Of a DNA stretch of 64,000 bases, positions 15,817-23,950 are shown piece by piece. The stretch covers positions 1 through 64,000 of the forward strand of contig JAAAPD010000030.1 of the NCBI GenBank assembly GCA_009908505.1, given 5' to 3'. The notes beneath the pieces are model-generated. The model had not been told where the DNA came from and did no database searches. It saw only the letters and a list, made by a program, of their open reading frames with translations. Both the position numbers and the translations under genes were made by a program. Origin of the DNA: Alphaproteobacteria bacterium (GTDB taxonomy: Bacteria; Pseudomonadota; Alphaproteobacteria; Rhodobacterales; Rhodobacteraceae). The first letter of the stretch is position 1. The number at the start of each line of letters is the position of its first letter.

Positions 15817-18351
15817 ATGGTTCTACGATTCATTCTGTCCTTCTTCGGTAGCATCTTTTCGATGCTGACCCTGGGCGCCGGTATGGCAGCCCTGACGCTT
15901 GGCGCGATTTTCTACATGTATGGCAAGGACTTGCCGACGCATGAAACGCTTTCGAGCTACCAGCCCAAGACCGCCAGCCGGATCTATTCGGCCGAGGGGC
16001 GCATCATCGACGAATTCGCCACCGAAAAGCGGCTCTATACCCCGATCGAGGAAATCCCCGACTTCGTCAAACACGCTTTCGTGAGTGCCGAGGACAAGGA
16101 TTTCTATACCCATGACGGCTATAGCGTGACCGCGATCCTGTCGGCGGTGCGCGACATGATCACCTCGCGCGGGGAAACCGTGCGCGGCGGCTCGACCATC
16201 ACCCAGCAGGTCGCCAAGAACCTGCTGCTGGACGGCTCGCGCACCATCGAACGCAAGGTGCAGGAAATCATCCTGGCCCCCCGGCTGGAGGAAACGCTCG
16301 GCAAGGATGGGGTGCTGGAAATCTATCTCAACGAGATTTTTCTCGGCCAGAATTCCTTTGGCGTGACGGCGGCGGCCCGGACCTATTTCAACAAGCCGTT
16401 GTCCGAGCTGACCCCGGGCGAGGCGGCCTACATGGCCTCGGTCACGCGGCGGCCCTCGGACATGCACCCGGTGCGCGACCGCGAAATCGCCATCTTCCGG
16501 CGCAACAACACCCTGCGCGAGATGTTCGAGAACGGCTATATCGACCGCGACACTTACGAGTCCGAACGCACCGAGCCGTTGCTGAGCGTGCAGAACGGCG
16601 ATTACCCCTCTTATGCCGAGGCCGCGGCGCGGCGCGATTATTTCACCGACGAGATCCGCCGCCAGCTGGACCGGAATTTCGACGGCCGGGATTTCAGCGC
16701 GGCCGGCCTGTCCGTACGCGCCACGATCGAGCCCGACATGCAGGCCGCCGCGCGGGATGCGCTGCGCCGGGCCTTGTGGGATTACGACCGGTCCCGGGGC
16801 CGTTGGCGCGGCACCGATCTGAGCGTGCCTGTCGAGGTTCTGGAGGACGAAAACGCCTGGCGCGCGGCGCTGGCGGATACCCGCGTGGCGCGCGGGATTT
16901 CCTATCGCGGCGACTGGCTGCCCGCCGTTGTCCTGGATATCGAGGACCAGCGGTTGATCGTCGGCATCGAGGGCGTGGCCACGGACGATCCGCGCGGCAA
17001 CACCGTGCCGCGCAGCGATACCGCCTGGTTCAGCGGCAACCTGTTCGACAATTTCGACCGGGGCGACGTGATCCACGTGGCCGCGATCCGGGACGGCGAC
17101 AGTTTCGATCGCTGGTCGCTGCGCCAGGTGCCAGAGGTGCAGGGAGGCTTCATGGCCATGGACGCGAATACCGGCCGGGTCATCGCCATGCAGGGCGGCT
17201 TCGCCTTCGAACATTCCGAGCTGAACCGCACCACACAAGCCAATCGCCAGCCGGGCTCGTCCTTCAAGCCGTTCGTCTATGCGGCGGCGCTGGACTCGGG
17301 CTGGACCCCGGCCACAATCGTCGTCGACGCCCCTATCGAGGTGCGCGCCGGCGGCGAGGTCTGGCGCCCGATGAATGCCAGCGACCGCTTCTATGGCCCG
17401 ACACCGCTGCGCACCGGGATCGAACAGTCCCGCAACATCATGACCGTGCGCCTGGCGCAGGAAATCGGCATGGATGTCATCGCCTCCTACGCCGAGGAAT
17501 TCGGCGTCTACGACCAGATGAACCAGTATCTCGCCGCCGCCCTGGGCTCCGAGGAAACCACGCTGTTCAAGATGGTGTCGGCCTACGCGATGTTCGCCAA
17601 TGGCGGCGAACGGGTGCAACCCACGCTGATCGACCGGGTGCAGAACCGCTTTGGCGAGACGGTCTATTCCCACGACCGGGCCGAGGGCAACCGGCGGGTC
17701 TGCGTGAACTGCGATGACGTGTCCCTGCCCGAGGGCAGCGCCCCGCGCGTGGTCAACCAGCGCGACCGGGTGATGAACGCTGTCACCGCCTATCAGCTGA
17801 CCTCGATGATGCGCGGCGTGGTCGATCGGGGCACCGCCAGCGGCGCGATCAACCTGCCGGTGCCGATCGCCGGCAAGACCGGCACCACCAACGATGCCAA
17901 GGACGTGTGGTTCGTGGGCTTTTCCAGCAACATCGTCGCGGGCTGCTATATCGGCTTCGACACGCCGCGCAGCCTAGGCCGGGGCGCCTCTGGGGGCGGG
18001 CTGTGCGGCCCGGTCTTCCAGCGTTTCATGGAACAGGCGATCGCGCGCTATGGCGGCGGGCCCTTCGACGTGCCCGAGAACTGCCAGTTCATCAGCATCG
18101 ACCGGTTCAGCGGCGCGCGCCTGCCCGATGGCGCCAGCGGCCCGAACGTGGTGCGTGAGTGTTTCCGCGCCGGCGAGGAACCGGTCTTCGGCATTACCTT
18201 CGATGGCGGCTTCGCCATGGCCGGCGACCTGCCGCTTTTCGACGAGGTCGCACAATCGCGCGGCGTGCAGGTTCAGACCAATACCGGCGGCACGGCCACG
18301 GTGAACGAGAATGCCAGCTTCGGCTCGATCAGCTCGGGCGGGCTTTACTGA
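15817..18351 (+). CDS. mrcA: Penicillin-binding protein 1A (bifunctional glycosyltransferase/transpeptidase)
   Basis: About 844 residues. A membrane anchor (residues 5-35) is followed by the GT51 glycosyltransferase: SAEDKDFYTHDGYS (catalytic Glu), RGGSTITQQVAKNLLL and EIYLNEIFLGQNSFG. An OB-like insert comes next, then the transpeptidase domain with nucleophile Ser481 in GSSFKPFVY, the SxN motif in GIEQSRNIM and KTGTT near the C-terminus. It polymerises and crosslinks peptidoglycan. An ATG six codons earlier (15799) is an alternative start. The neighbours prfB and the amidase are unrelated in mechanism, though the amidase is also a cell-wall enzyme. Confidence 0.95.
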   Translation: MVLRFILSFFGSIFSMLTLGAGMAALTLGAIFYMYGKDLPTHETLSSYQPKTASRIYSAEGRIIDEFATEKRLYTPIEEIPDFVKHAFVSAEDKDFYTHDGYSVTAILSAVRDMITSRGETVRGGSTITQQVAKNLLLDGSRTIERKVQEIILAPRLEETLGKDGVLEIYLNEIFLGQNSFGVTAAARTYFNKPLSELTPGEAAYMASVTRRPSDMHPVRDREIAIFRRNNTLREMFENGYIDRDTYESERTEPLLSVQNGDYPSYAEAAARRDYFTDEIRRQLDRNFDGRDFSAAGLSVRATIEPDMQAAARDALRRALWDYDRSRGRWRGTDLSVPVEVLEDENAWRAALADTRVARGISYRGDWLPAVVLDIEDQRLIVGIEGVATDDPRGNTVPRSDTAWFSGNLFDNFDRGDVIHVAAIRDGDSFDRWSLRQVPEVQGGFMAMDANTGRVIAMQGGFAFEHSELNRTTQANRQPGSSFKPFVYAAALDSGWTPATIVVDAPIEVRAGGEVWRPMNASDRFYGPTPLRTGIEQSRNIMTVRLAQEIGMDVIASYAEEFGVYDQMNQYLAAALGSEETTLFKMVSAYAMFANGGERVQPTLIDRVQNRFGETVYSHDRAEGNRRVCVNCDDVSLPEGSAPRVVNQRDRVMNAVTAYQLTSMMRGVVDRGTASGAINLPVPIAGKTGTTNDAKDVWFVGFSSNIVAGCYIGFDTPRSLGRGASGGGLCGPVFQRFMEQAIARYGGGPFDVPENCQFISIDRFSGARLPDGASGPNVVRECFRAGEEPVFGITFDGGFAMAGDLPLFDEVAQSRGVQVQTNTGGTATVNENASFGSISSGGLY

Positions 18352-18439
18352 CTTACTGACCTTCCCCGCGATGGGCCGCTTGTCGGGCCTTGCCCGCTGA
18401 GCTATCACCGCCCAAACCACCAACCAGAACGGGAAACCC

Positions 18440-19564
18440 ATGCGCGCCGAGACGCAGAACATCGTTGCCGAGATCGAAAAGAGCCTCGAATTGCTGGCCC
18501 AGCGTATGGATTGGGACACGGCGCGGCACCGCATGGAGGAATTCAACGCCCGCGTCGAGGACCCAAACCTGTGGGACGACCCGGACGCGGCGCAGAAACT
18601 CATGCGCGATCGCCAGTCCCTGCTGGACCAGATCGAGACCTACGAAGCCATCCGGCAGGACCTCAGCGACCAGCAGGAACTGATCGAGCTGGGCGAGATG
18701 GAAGACGACCAGGACGTCGTGACCGAGGCCGAAGACGCGCTGAAATCCCTGCGCGACACGGCGGCCAAAAAAGAGCTCGAGGCGCTTTTGAACGGCGAGG
18801 CGGATGCCAACGACACCTTCCTGGAGATCAACGCCGGGGCCGGTGGCACAGAGGCCTGCGACTGGGCGCAGATGTTGCAGCGCATGTATGTCCGCTGGGC
18901 GGAAAAGAAGGGCTACAAGGTCGAACTGCAATCCGAGGAACCGGGCGGCGAGGCCGGGATCAAGTCCGTTGCCTACAAGATTTCCGGCCACAATGCCTAT
19001 GGCTGGCTGAAATCCGAAAGCGGCGTGCATCGCCTGGTGCGTATCTCGCCCTTCGGCAAGGGCACGCGCGAAACCTCCTTCGCCTCGGTCTGGGTCTACC
19101 CGGTGGTGGACGACAATATCGAAATCGAGGTGAACCCCGCCGATATCCGCATCGACACCTTCCGGTCCTCGGGGGCGGGCGGCCAGCACGTCAACACGAC
19201 CGACTCTGCGGTGCGGATCACCCACCACCCGACGGGCATCGTCGTCACCTCCTCGGAAAAATCCCAGCACCAGAACCGCGATATCGCCATGAAGGCGCTG
19301 AAATCGCGGCTCTATCAACTGGAACTGGACCGGCGCAACGCCGACATCAACGAGGCCCATGAGAGCAAGGGCAGCGCGGGCTGGGGCAACCAGATCCGCT
19401 CCTACGTCCTGCAGCCCTACCAGATGGTCAAGGACCTGCGCACCGGCGTCGAAACCTCGGATACCTCCGGGGTGCTGGATGGCGACCTCGATCCGTTCAT
19501 GGCGGCCACGCTGGCCATGGATGTCAGCGGCAAAAGCCGCGCCGAAGCCGCCGCCGAGGAGTGA
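18440..19564 (+). CDS. prfB: Peptide chain release factor 2
   Basis: 374 residues. RF2 reads UGA and UAA. The stop-codon recognition motif SPF is in VRISPFGKGTRE, and the peptidyl-tRNA hydrolysis motif GGQ is in SSGAGGQHVNTTDSAV. An N-terminal coiled-coil domain comes first. The frame is continuous from the ATG, so the +1 programmed frameshift of E. coli prfB is absent. The gene lies 89 bases after the PBP1A gene. Confidence 0.97.
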   Translation: MRAETQNIVAEIEKSLELLAQRMDWDTARHRMEEFNARVEDPNLWDDPDAAQKLMRDRQSLLDQIETYEAIRQDLSDQQELIELGEMEDDQDVVTEAEDALKSLRDTAAKKELEALLNGEADANDTFLEINAGAGGTEACDWAQMLQRMYVRWAEKKGYKVELQSEEPGGEAGIKSVAYKISGHNAYGWLKSESGVHRLVRISPFGKGTRETSFASVWVYPVVDDNIEIEVNPADIRIDTFRSSGAGGQHVNTTDSAVRITHHPTGIVVTSSEKSQHQNRDIAMKALKSRLYQLELDRRNADINEAHESKGSAGWGNQIRSYVLQPYQMVKDLRTGVETSDTSGVLDGDLDPFMAATLAMDVSGKSRAEAAAEE

Positions 19565-19626
19565 ACCGCCGCGGGACTTGACGGCGGCCGGACCGGTCGG
19601 GAACATGATCCCGAGGGAGGATCACG

Positions 19627-20415
19627 ATGACCGACACCTTCGAGGCGCCCGCGGCCTCGCCGCGCCCCGAGATCGCGACCCTGCGGATGACCGATATCCG
19701 CCACGCGCTGGTCTGCGGCTGGCGGGATTTCCGGCGCGCCCCGCAATTCGGGCTGTTCTTCTCGGCGGTTTATGTCCTGGGCGGTTTCCTGATGGTGTTC
19801 CTGTCGGCGGGGCATGTGACCTGGGTTCTGGCGACCTCTCTGGGCTTTCCGCTGGCCGCGCCGTTTGCTGCCGTGGGCCTTTACGAGGTCAGCCGGCGGC
19901 TCGAGCAGGGGAAGGCGTTGGACTGGTACAAGGTGCTTGGCGTTGTCTGGGATGAACGCAAGCGCCAAGTCCCCTGGATGGGGGCGATCATCGTCATCTA
20001 CTTCTTGTTCTGGACCTTCTTCGCCCACATGCTTTTCGCGCTCATCATGGGCGTATCGAAGATGCGTAGCGCCTCGCTCGAGGCCTTCCTGACGCCCGAG
20101 GGGCTGACACTCATCGTGGTGGAACTGGTGGTGGGTGCGGCTGCGGCCTTCCTGCTGTTCGCGCTGACCGTGGTCAGCCTGCCGCTGGTGCTGGAGAAGG
20201 AGGTGGATTTCATGACCGCCATGTTGCTCAGCATCGAGACGGTGCGGCGCAATCTGACGGTCATGCTGGTCTGGGCGGTGATCATCGCGGTGATCAGCCT
20301 GCTGGGCCTGCTGCCGGCCTTCCTGGGACTGATGCTGGCGCTGCCCCTGCTGGGCCACGCGACCTGGCACATGTATCGCCGGGCGCTGATCCATCCCTCG
20401 CCTGGCGGGCGCTAG
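19627..20415 (+). CDS. DUF2189 multi-pass membrane protein
   Basis: 262 residues. After a polar N-terminus comes ALVCGWRDFRRAPQFGLFFS, the W-x-D-F region typical of DUF2189, then about six hydrophobic helices (YVLGGFLMVFLSAGH, SLGFPLAAPFAAVGLYEVSRR, GAIIVIYFLFWTFFAHMLFA, IVVELVVGAAAAFLLFALTVV, AVIIAVISLLGLLPAFLGLM). RBS GGGAGG precedes the ATG. The family has no assigned function; distant relatives are annotated as cytochrome c oxidase-associated, which I do not carry over. A strong terminator follows. Confidence 0.82.
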   Translation: MTDTFEAPAASPRPEIATLRMTDIRHALVCGWRDFRRAPQFGLFFSAVYVLGGFLMVFLSAGHVTWVLATSLGFPLAAPFAAVGLYEVSRRLEQGKALDWYKVLGVVWDERKRQVPWMGAIIVIYFLFWTFFAHMLFALIMGVSKMRSASLEAFLTPEGLTLIVVELVVGAAAAFLLFALTVVSLPLVLEKEVDFMTAMLLSIETVRRNLTVMLVWAVIIAVISLLGLLPAFLGLMLALPLLGHATWHMYRRALIHPSPGGR

Positions 20416-20437
20416 GCCGACGGCGCCATGAAAAACA

Positions 20438-20467
20438 CCCCCGCATTTGCCATGCGGGGGCGGCTTT
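20438..20467. terminator. Bidirectional intrinsic terminator between convergent genes
   Basis: A 9-base-pair perfect stem, CCCCCGCAT paired with ATGCGGGGG around TTGCC, has CGGCTTTT on the right and AAAAACA on the left, which is TTTTT on the opposite strand. It serves the DUF2189 gene on the plus strand and the bactofilin gene on the minus strand. Confidence 0.85.
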
Positions 20468-20492
20468 TACCTGTCCGGCCGTCCGGAGGTGA

Positions 20493-21062
20493 TCAACCCT
20501 TGGTTTCCGCCTTGGCCTCGGCCTTGGTTTCCGCCTTGGCCTCGGCCTTGGGTTCGGCCTTTGCCGCCGGGGCCGCCGCCGATGCGCGGTTCGCGCCGCC
20601 GGCATTCAGCGGATCGTCCTGGCGCTGTACCGAGCCCTCGAAATGGGCGCCGGATTCTATGGCGATGGTCTTGTGGATGATGTCGCCCTCGACCCGGGCG
20701 GTCGAGGTCAGGCGCACCTTGAGCCCGCGCACGGTGCCCACGACACGGCCATGCACGACCACGTCGTCGGACACGCACTCGCCGTTCACGGTCGCGCCCT
20801 CGCCGATGGTCAGAAGATGGGCGCGGATATCGCCATCCAGGGTGCCTTCGATGTTGACGTCGCCGCTGGTTTTCAGGTTGCCGGTGATATGCAGGTCCGC
20901 GGACAGCGAGGATGCCGGCGGCTTGGCCTTGCTTGCCGACCGAAAATCGCCGCCCGACGACGACGCGGGGGCCGGTTTGGTCGCAGTGCTGTCGGTGGAC
21001 GTGGCAGAGGACTTGTCCTCGGCCGCGGGGCCGGGTTCGTTGATTTTGCTTTTAGAAAACAT
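20493..21062 (-). CDS. Bactofilin (polymer-forming cytoskeletal protein)
   Basis: 189 residues. A disordered, S/T/P/A-rich N-terminus (1-50) precedes the bactofilin beta-helix (about 52-145): LSADLHITGNLKTSGDVNIEG, LDGDIRAHLLTIGEGATVNGE and GTVRGLKVRLTSTARVEGDI, with regularly spaced hydrophobic residues. The last 30 residues are repeats of AKAEAKAETK. Bactofilins assemble into filaments that localise cell-wall enzymes. The start overlaps the end of the M23 peptidase gene by 11 bases, and the two are a known functional pair in alphaproteobacteria (BacA with LmdC-type M23 peptidases). Confidence 0.92.
   Translation of the reverse strand: MFSKSKINEPGPAAEDKSSATSTDSTATKPAPASSSGGDFRSASKAKPPASSLSADLHITGNLKTSGDVNIEGTLDGDIRAHLLTIGEGATVNGECVSDDVVVHGRVVGTVRGLKVRLTSTARVEGDIIHKTIAIESGAHFEGSVQRQDDPLNAGGANRASAAAPAAKAEPKAEAKAETKAEAKAETKG
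20502..20561 (-). repeat. 24-bp in-frame tandem repeat in the bactofilin tail
   Basis: Two full copies and a half copy of a 24-base unit encode the AEAKAETK tail. Because the unit is a multiple of three, copy-number change would lengthen or shorten the tail without breaking the frame. Confidence 0.85.
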
Positions 21063-22368
21063 CTTGTCCAGCTCTTATGTAGGTCATGGGGTTGACGGCC
21101 GACCCACCCACGCGGATTTCGTAGTGCAGGTGCGGGCCCGTCGATCTTCCGGAATTGCCAATATCACCGATACGATCCCCGCGCGAGACCCTTTGTCCGA
21201 CTTCCACGCGAATCCGGCTCTGGTGGGCATAACGGGTCTCGATTCCGAAGGAGTGTCGGATCTTGACCAGGCGGCCATAGCCCGAAGACCAGCCCGCGAA
21301 GGTGACGACCCCGTCGGCGGGGGCATAGATCGGGGTGCCGATCGGGGCGGCGAAATCGGTGCCGTTATGCATCCGGCCCCAGCGCATGCCGTAGCCGCTG
21401 GTAAAGCGGAACCCGGCCTTGACGGGCATGTCGAAGGGGATGCGTTCGGCGGCGATGCGATACATGTTCAACCGGTCCATCTGGCGCAGGATCGAATTGG
21501 CGCGCTCGGCGTCCGGGTCGTTGGGGCCGCCGCGGGTCGAGAATTGCAGCGGGGTCAGCGGCCCGCCGGTGCCTGAATAGCCGCTACGCACGGTGCTGAG
21601 AACCTGGTCGGGATCCATCCCGGCGGCACGGAACATCTCGTCCAGCGGCTCGACGGAAACGGTAAAGGCCTCTTCGAGCTGGCTGAAGATCGCGTCGTTC
21701 TTTTCCTGCAACAGGCGCAGTTCCAGTTCCATCTCGGCCGCCTGTTCGAGTGCGAATTCGGCGTCCGAGGCGATCTTGTCGCGTTCTTCGGCGGTTTCGG
21801 CCAGGGCGGCGGCCAGAAGGTCCACTGTGCCGGCCGCATCGGCGCTGCCGCCGGTGCCGGGCAGAACGTCGCCGTTCCCATCCAGCGCGGCCTGCAACGC
21901 ATCCACGCGTTCCTGGGCCTCGGTGCGATCGGCCATGGTGCGGCGCAGTGTGGCCTGAATCACCTCGATCCCGGTTTCCAGTTCGCGGCGGCGCTCCTCG
22001 GAGCGCAGCAGGTCCGACTGCATCAGCGAGATCTGTTCCAGAGCCGAATTGAACCGCTGCTGGGCGGCGATAGCCTCGGCGGCGCGCTGATCGCGTTCGG
22101 TCGACAGCACGTTGAGCCGTTCTTCATAGGTCATCTGGTCGCGCAGGGCTTGGGCGCGGAAATTGCCCGCCCCGATGCTGTCCATGATCAGGATCGCGGT
22201 GGCCACGATGGTCCAGGCCACCAGAAGCGCGCTGCCCGACCACGCCATGAGCTGTGTGGCGGGGCGCAGGCGGATGAAACGGGTCTGGTCATCGGAGCGA
22301 AGGAACAGCCGTTTCTCGGGAAAGCGGCGTTCCATGAACACGTGCAATTTGTGCTTAAGCCCTGTCAT
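21052..22368 (-). CDS. M23 family peptidase with transmembrane anchor and coiled coil (LmdC-like)
   Basis: 438 residues. A cytoplasmic stretch of about 40 residues comes first, then one membrane helix (LMAWSGSALLVAWTIVATAILIM, about 42-65), a long coiled coil (about 75-260; many E/Q/R heptads) and a C-terminal LytM domain: SGYGMRWGRMHNGTDFAAP (zinc His and Asp), VVTFAGWSSGYGRLV and GRSTGPHLHYEIRVGG (HxH). All zinc ligands are present. The start at 22368 was chosen because the upstream extension is not protein-like. It overlaps the bactofilin gene. It probably acts as the bactofilin-positioned peptidoglycan hydrolase. Confidence 0.9.
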   Translation of the reverse strand: MTGLKHKLHVFMERRFPEKRLFLRSDDQTRFIRLRPATQLMAWSGSALLVAWTIVATAILIMDSIGAGNFRAQALRDQMTYEERLNVLSTERDQRAAEAIAAQQRFNSALEQISLMQSDLLRSEERRRELETGIEVIQATLRRTMADRTEAQERVDALQAALDGNGDVLPGTGGSADAAGTVDLLAAALAETAEERDKIASDAEFALEQAAEMELELRLLQEKNDAIFSQLEEAFTVSVEPLDEMFRAAGMDPDQVLSTVRSGYSGTGGPLTPLQFSTRGGPNDPDAERANSILRQMDRLNMYRIAAERIPFDMPVKAGFRFTSGYGMRWGRMHNGTDFAAPIGTPIYAPADGVVTFAGWSSGYGRLVKIRHSFGIETRYAHQSRIRVEVGQRVSRGDRIGDIGNSGRSTGPHLHYEIRVGGSAVNPMTYIRAGQDVF

Positions 22369-22519
22369 CACGTCGTATGTCCTGTCCCCGTCTCGGTCTT
22401 GGAATGCACGGCCCAAGGGATCGAAACATTCGAAAAACGGGATACAGGGGCGGGGACTCTGTCGCAAGGATTTTAAGCGTCATTGCGACAATTCCCGGCA
22501 TTTTCCGGCATTTGGGCGA

Positions 22520-23341
22520 TTATTCGCCGACCGGGCGGCCGTCGGCCAGGGGCCAGTAGAAATCCGGGGGCAAGCCCGCCTCGGCGCGCTTCTCCTCGTT
22601 GAAGGGCGGCTTCAGGGGGCCGTGAAAATAGCGCCTGACAAGGCCGTGAAAGGCGTCCCTGGGGTCGGCGTTTTCGCGCCCGCACAGGAAGTGGCACCAC
22701 TTGGAGCCATAGGCGACATGGTGCACTTCCTCGGCGTAGATCACCCGCATGGCCTCGACCGCCTGGGTCACGCCGGCCGCCTCGAAGATCTCGATCATGC
22801 CTGGGGTCACGTCCAGCCCGCGTGCCTCCAGCACCATCGGCACAACGGCAAGCCGGCCCATCAGGTCGTCCGCCGTATCCTCGGCGGCGCGCCACATGCC
22901 GGCATGGGCGGGCAGGGCGCCGTAATGGCTGCCCATCGCCTCAAGACAGTCGCAGATCAGGTTGAAATGCTTGGATTCCTCGTCGGCGGACTTGACCCAG
23001 TCATCATAGAATCCGGGCGGCATCGCCACATCGGTGAATCGCGCGATGATGTCCCAGTGCAGGTCCACCGCGTTCAGCTCGATATGGGCGACAGCATGCA
23101 GGATCGCCGTGCGCCCGGCCTCGGAGCCGGGGCGGCGGCGCGGCACGTCGCGCGGGTCCAGTAAGTCGGGTTTCGCGGGCCGGGCGGGCCGGTCGGGCGG
23201 ATCGGCGGTGCCGATCCTGGGCATCTCGCCCGCCGCGCGGGCGGCCCACCATTGGGCGGCATGGCGGCGCGACAGGGCGGTCTTTTCGCGGCCATCGGCG
23301 GTGCGCAGCACCTCTTCGGCCATTTGGGCAAGCGGTTTCAT
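22520..23341 (-). CDS. DUF455 ferritin-like domain protein
   Basis: 273 residues. A ferritin-like four-helix region carries candidate di-iron ligands in HAVAHIELNAVDLHWD, SADEESKHFNLI and YAEEVHHVAYG, spaced as in DUF455 proteins (related to rubrerythrin and MiaE). These have been predicted to be diiron enzymes, but no reaction is established. The start at 23341 is an ATG that begins MKPLAQMAEEVLR; an earlier start would add a 22-residue R/G-rich stretch. It is transcribed in the same direction as the Bcp gene, 75 bases downstream of it. Confidence 0.85.
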   Translation of the reverse strand: MKPLAQMAEEVLRTADGREKTALSRRHAAQWWAARAAGEMPRIGTADPPDRPARPAKPDLLDPRDVPRRRPGSEAGRTAILHAVAHIELNAVDLHWDIIARFTDVAMPPGFYDDWVKSADEESKHFNLICDCLEAMGSHYGALPAHAGMWRAAEDTADDLMGRLAVVPMVLEARGLDVTPGMIEIFEAAGVTQAVEAMRVIYAEEVHHVAYGSKWCHFLCGRENADPRDAFHGLVRRYFHGPLKPPFNEEKRAEAGLPPDFYWPLADGRPVGE

Positions 23342-23416
23342 GGCGCCGGGTTTCGCCCGGCGGCCGCCCCAGGTCAAGCCGCTCCGCCCCCGTTTCCGGG
23401 CCGCCAAGCCCGCTCG

Positions 23417-23884
23417 TCAAAGGGCGCGCACCGCCTCCAGCACTTCGTCGGCATGACCGTCGACCTTGACCTTGGGCCAGACCCGGGCAATACGCCCCCC
23501 GGCATCGACAAGAACCGTGGTGCGGGTGATCCCCTCGAAGGTCTTGCCATACATCTTCTTTTCGCCCCAGACACCGTAGGTTTCGCAGACATCCCCCTCG
23601 GCATCCGATAGCAGGGCCACCTTCAGCTCATACTTGGCGACGAAATTTTCGTGCTTCTTGACGCTGTCCTTCGAAATGCCCAGCACCGTCGCGTCCGAGG
23701 CGGCAAAATCTTCAAGCAGCCCGGTGAAGGCGATGGCCTCCTTCGTGCAGCCCGGCGTGTTGTCCTTGGGATAGAAGAACAGCACCACCGGCCCGCCCGC
23801 GTGGTCGGACAGGGTCACCTGGCCGCCGCCATCGCGGGGCAGGGTGAAATCGGGGGCGGGACTACCGGGTTGGGGTGTGGCCAT
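23417..23884 (-). CDS. bcp: Thiol peroxidase, Bcp/PrxQ type peroxiredoxin
   Basis: 155 residues. The fold is AhpC/TSA: GSPAPDFTLPRDGG, then VVLFFYPKDNTPGCTKEAIAF, with peroxidatic Cys in TPGCT. The resolving Cys is probably the one in EGDVCETYG. It reduces hydrogen peroxide and organic peroxides using thioredoxin. It may be protective for the DUF455 protein next door. A short divergent gap of 66 bases separates it from the AsmA-like gene. Confidence 0.93.
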   Translation of the reverse strand: MATPQPGSPAPDFTLPRDGGGQVTLSDHAGGPVVLFFYPKDNTPGCTKEAIAFTGLLEDFAASDATVLGISKDSVKKHENFVAKYELKVALLSDAEGDVCETYGVWGEKKMYGKTFEGITRTTVLVDAGGRIARVWPKVKVDGHADEVLEAVRAL

Positions 23885-23950
23885 GATCTGTCCTTTCTTA
23901 CTGTCATTCCCCTTTGCGTTCTAGCCCGGCTTGGCGGAGAATAAAGCCCC

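Noticed and set aside
18440-18520. Possible +1 programmed frameshift in prfB
   Set aside because: The frame is continuous from the ATG through the whole protein and no in-frame TGA is near the start, so the frameshift of E. coli prfB is not present.
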